Positions 11,965 through 13,351 of a stretch of 13,351 nucleotides of DNA are shown here, in pieces (the stretch's first letter is position 1; every line of letters begins with the position of its first letter). Below the pieces are notes generated by a model that saw only the letters and a list, made by a program, of their open reading frames with translations, had not been told where the DNA came from and made no database searches. This DNA comes from Hydrogenophaga sp. (lineage in GTDB: Bacteria; Pseudomonadota; Gammaproteobacteria; Burkholderiales; Burkholderiaceae_C): NCBI GenBank assembly GCA_011390855.1, contig JAABRN010000068.1, positions 1-13,351 on the forward strand. Reading direction: 5' to 3'. The position numbers and the translations under genes were made by a program.

Positions 11965-13351
11965 TCAGGGGGAGATGCCGTGCGCCAAAGGAAGGCGCAA
12001 CGTGAAGCGGCTGCCTTCACCAGGAGTCGATGTCATTGACAGGTACCCGCCATGCATCGACGCAATACGCCGTGCAATCGGCAGTCCGAGCCCCGAGCCA
12101 GGGTGTGCCCGGCGCAAATGCAATCGCGTAAGCATATCGAACACCGCATCTTGATGCTCAGGAGCTACCCCGATGCCGTTGTCCTCAATGTGTATCAAGT
12201 CGAAGCCTGCTTGTCGCTCTGCAACAACCCGCACATGAGCGCGCACGCCAGTCCTGGTGAACTGGAGGCCGTTCGCCACCAGGTTTCTCAAGAGATCACG
12301 CAACAGCCCCGGATCGCCCTGAACAATGGGCATCTTCAGCACTTCGAGCTGGCCCGCGTCGCTGGCCAGCATAGGCGCCAGGTCGACCCGCACCTGCTCC
12401 ATGACTCGGTCCAGATCGACCCGTTCGGTGGTCAGGGCGTGCTTGTCCAACTGCATGAAGCGCAAAAGATCGTCAAGCAAAGCGCCCATTCGCTGGCCGC
12501 CTGAGCGCACAAAACCCAAATACTGTTGGCCCGATACAGGCAGATCGCCCAGGTGGTCAGATTCCAGCAGTGATGAAAAATTGTTGATGGCGTTGATGGG
12601 CTCGCGCAAGTCGTGCGACAGCATGTGGATGAAGCGCTCCTGCTGGTGCGTCTTCTGCTCCAGCAGGGCCACGGTGTCGCGCAGGTGTGCTTCTCGCTGC
12701 CGAATGTCATGCACGTCTTGCGCCCGCATCACCGCGCCCGTGATCGTGCCCTGCGCGTTGCGCGCTGGCATCAGGGCCACCTGCACATGGCGCGAGCCCC
12801 GACCCGGGAAACGGGTCACGCGATGGTATTGACTGGCCTCTCCCGCGAGCGCCATGTCCAGTTTGGCCTGAATCACGTCCTTGAAAGTTTGCTCACCCAC
12901 ATGCTCCGGCAGACTGTTCCCAATGATCTGTTCGCGTGTGCAGGCCCAGTAATTGAGGAAAGTGTCGTTGACGTGCTGGTAAATGTAGTTGCGGTCTACG
13001 TAGACCAAAAGATCCAGGCCCGCCACCGCCATTGCGGTGAGCTCTTCATGCTGGCGCTCGACCGCCTCTGCGGTGCGCGCGCTCTCTTGTAGTCGGGCTT
13101 TTTCATGCTCCAGCAGCGTGGCCACCAATGCCGATAACCGAGTCAACGCATCCAGTTGAGCTGATGTGAGCTCCCGCGGTTGCTGATCGATCACACAAAC
13201 GGTACCAAGGGCGAAGCCGTCGTCGGTGACGATGGGTGCGCCGGCATAGAAGCGCACTTGCGTGGGACCAGTCACCAGCGGGTTGTCGTGAAACCTCTGA
13301 TCCGCGAGTGCGTCGCCAACGACCATTGGCTGACCCGGATGCAAGATGGCA
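11965..13351 (-). CDS. GAF-PAS sensor histidine kinase, 5' end beyond window
   Basis: The C-terminal 461 or so residues of a soluble sensor kinase. The frame stays open to the right edge: codons before the TTG at 13344 read Ala-Ile, continuing a GAF domain, so 13344 is not the start. Counting from 13344, the GAF remainder is 1-80, with [10 protein letters not shown] and LGTVCVID. A coiled linker follows at about 80-105, then a PAS domain at about 105-215. HisKA has His244 in [13 protein letters not shown]. HATPase has Asn358, DNGIG (388-392) and GSGLG (416-420). No membrane segment is seen in this part, so it is probably cytoplasmic. GAF plus PAS with LREPINA is typical of phytochrome-like or redox/ligand-sensing kinases, but no chromophore Cys is visible here. 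Its partner is the single-domain regulator 9 bp downstream. Confidence 0.92.
   Translation of the reverse strand, partial: AILHPGQPMVVGDALADQRFHDNPLVTGPTQVRFYAGAPIVTDDGFALGTVCVIDQQPRELTSAQLDALTRLSALVATLLEHEKARLQESARTAEAVERQHEELTAMAVAGLDLLVYVDRNYIYQHVNDTFLNYWACTREQIIGNSLPEHVGEQTFKDVIQAKLDMALAGEASQYHRVTRFPGRGSRHVQVALMPARNAQGTITGAVMRAQDVHDIRQREAHLRDTVALLEQKTHQQERFIHMLSHDLREPINAINNFSSLLESDHLGDLPVSGQQYLGFVRSGGQRMGALLDDLLRFMQLDKHALTTERVDLDRVMEQVRVDLAPMLASDAGQLEVLKMPIVQGDPGLLRDLLRNLVANGLQFTRTGVRAHVRVVAERQAGFDLIHIEDNGIGVAPEHQDAVFDMLTRLHLRRAHPGSGLGLPIARRIASMHGGYLSMTSTPGEGSRFTLRLPLAHGISP

Noticed and set aside
13342..13344. TTG as start of the right-hand kinase
   Set aside because: Upstream codons continue the GAF-domain pattern to the window edge with no stop, so the gene is simply truncated.
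1..13351. CRISPR array, tRNA, rRNA, IS element or integration site
   Set aside because: No regularly spaced repeats, cloverleaf, transposase motif, terminal inverted repeats or target duplications were seen. Short dyads are isolated.

Overview
The window looks like chromosomal DNA of a betaproteobacterium, most likely a Comamonadaceae member close to Hydrogenophaga or Acidovorax. The evidence is GC-rich codon use and protein sequence resemblance: the small lysine-rich leader protein, the GAF-PAS kinase, the rlmB-Sir2 neighbourhood and the paired half-size chrA genes. This placement is by recall, not by a search. I saw no tRNA, rRNA, IS element, prophage or CRISPR array, and the gene content is mainly housekeeping and regulatory.

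Left part (1-2842): the last codons of an unknown gene, then a small Lys-rich protein starting with TTG. Convergent to these is a two-gene unit, tesA-type esterase then mnmH (tRNA 2-selenouridine synthase). Head-to-head with tesA is a YbbA-type ABC ATPase. The starts of tesA and the ATPase are so close that each gene's Shine-Dalgarno lies on the opposite strand of the same 16 bp. The usual permease partner of the ATPase is absent.

Middle part (2843-7362): a leftward operon encodes a LuxR-type response regulator and a six-TM hybrid histidine kinase. Divergent from it is a rightward pair of envelope genes, an uncharacterised lipoprotein and a DUF4892-like/OmpA protein. Their shared 135-bp intergenic region holds a good leftward promoter. 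A perfect inverted repeat, ATAGGC-N6-GCCTAT, sits between its -35 and -10, which suggests an operator controlling the locus.

Right part (7423-13351): rlmB (23S rRNA Gm2251 methyltransferase) and a class III-like sirtuin form a tight rightward pair. A Yip1-family membrane protein with a large unassigned C-terminal region follows. Convergent to it are two half-size chromate-transporter genes (chrA pair, GTGA overlap). Behind these lies a second two-component unit, a GAF-PAS histidine kinase cut by the window edge and a single-domain CheY-like regulator.

Start codons are notable: the small protein, both response regulators and probably tesA use TTG, and the second chrA probably uses GTG. rlmB and the first chrA each have a GATAAT box exactly 6 nt before ATG and no Shine-Dalgarno, as expected for leaderless transcripts. 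No obviously unprecedented system is present. The best candidates for new biology are the two-component/lipoprotein/DUF4892-OmpA locus with its palindromic operator, and the C-terminal region of the Yip1 protein.
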